Both the position numbers and the translations under genes were made by a program. DNA of 64,000 bases, taken from Pseudomonadota bacterium. GTDB lineage: Bacteria; Pseudomonadota; Gammaproteobacteria; Steroidobacterales; Steroidobacteraceae. The number at the start of each line of letters is the position of its first letter. The stretch's first letter is position 1. Shown here one piece after another: positions 63,782-64,000 of this stretch. Location of the stretch: contig JAJYDK010000007.1 in the NCBI GenBank assembly GCA_021777555.1, positions 55,383 through 119,382 on the forward strand. Reading direction: 5' to 3'. The notes under the pieces were generated by a model that ran no database searches, was not told the DNA's origin, and was given only the letters and a program-made list of their open reading frames with translations.

Positions 63782-64000
<219 letters not shown>

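Overview
The window is high-GC chromosomal DNA from a gammaproteobacterium. Support comes from the partial 16S rRNA at the right edge, from CbpA/CbpM, TrxC, RppH and ErpA, and from a long block whose gene order matches the yggT-to-chp region of Pseudomonas aeruginosa. The 16S fragment and overall gene content suggest the Xanthomonadales/Nevskiales/Steroidobacterales neighbourhood; that placement is inference, because no alignment was run. Almost everything is housekeeping. I see no prophage, insertion sequence, CRISPR array, tRNA gene or integration site.

Layout. 1-6.3 kb: start of an Hsp20 gene, a split adenosylcobalamin-dependent ribonucleotide reductase (nrdJ + nrdJb) behind a promoter with a NrdR-like box, a glutathione S-transferase, trxC, and cbpA-cbpM. 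6.3-9.8 kb: a small membrane protein, an OFA-type MFS transporter, an EthD-like protein and a DUF2459 lipoprotein. 9.8-13 kb: ahpC-ahpF with an almost perfect OxyR site, and a PAP2 protein. 13-17 kb: a hybrid histidine kinase and an MFS transporter. 17-22 kb: an MltD-like LysM transglycosylase, an L,D-transpeptidase, ppnN and two tiny uncharacterised genes. 22-25 kb: htpG, an alpha/beta hydrolase and an HU-family protein.

25-45.6 kb is the type IV pilus region. yggS-proC-yggT-yggU is divergent from pilT, pilU and a third PilT/PilU-type ATPase. Then follow pyrK-pyrB-ruvX-yqgE-tonB-gshB on the minus strand, and pilG-pilH-pilI-pilJ-chpA-chpC on the plus strand. Compared with Pseudomonas, pyrR and pyrC' are absent, a pyrK-like gene lies beside pyrB, PilJ has almost no periplasmic domain, and the methylation genes pilK and chpB are missing.

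45.6-57.6 kb: a diguanylate cyclase, an inositol-phosphatase family enzyme, a cobalamin adenosyltransferase (which makes the cofactor NrdJ needs), a DUF2807 protein followed by a truncated relative, yceH, a likely small RNA, ampD, a DUF1614 protein, bioA-rsmE, pdxH, tyrA, rppH and a DUF6776 protein. 57.6-64 kb: erpA, ppx and ppk (convergent), tyrS, then tandem rRNA promoters and the 5' end of 16S rRNA.

Three themes connect the genes. Stress defence is represented by heat-shock-like promoters at hsp20, cbpA and htpG, and by OxyR at ahpC. Surface motility and signalling is represented by the pil/chp block and the diguanylate cyclase. Oxygen-independent DNA precursor supply is represented by NrdJ/NrdJb and the adenosyltransferase. 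No clearly new multi-gene system is present. The best new leads are the small RNA near 50.6 kb, the two small genes before htpG, the truncated DUF2807 relative, and the third PilT-like ATPase.
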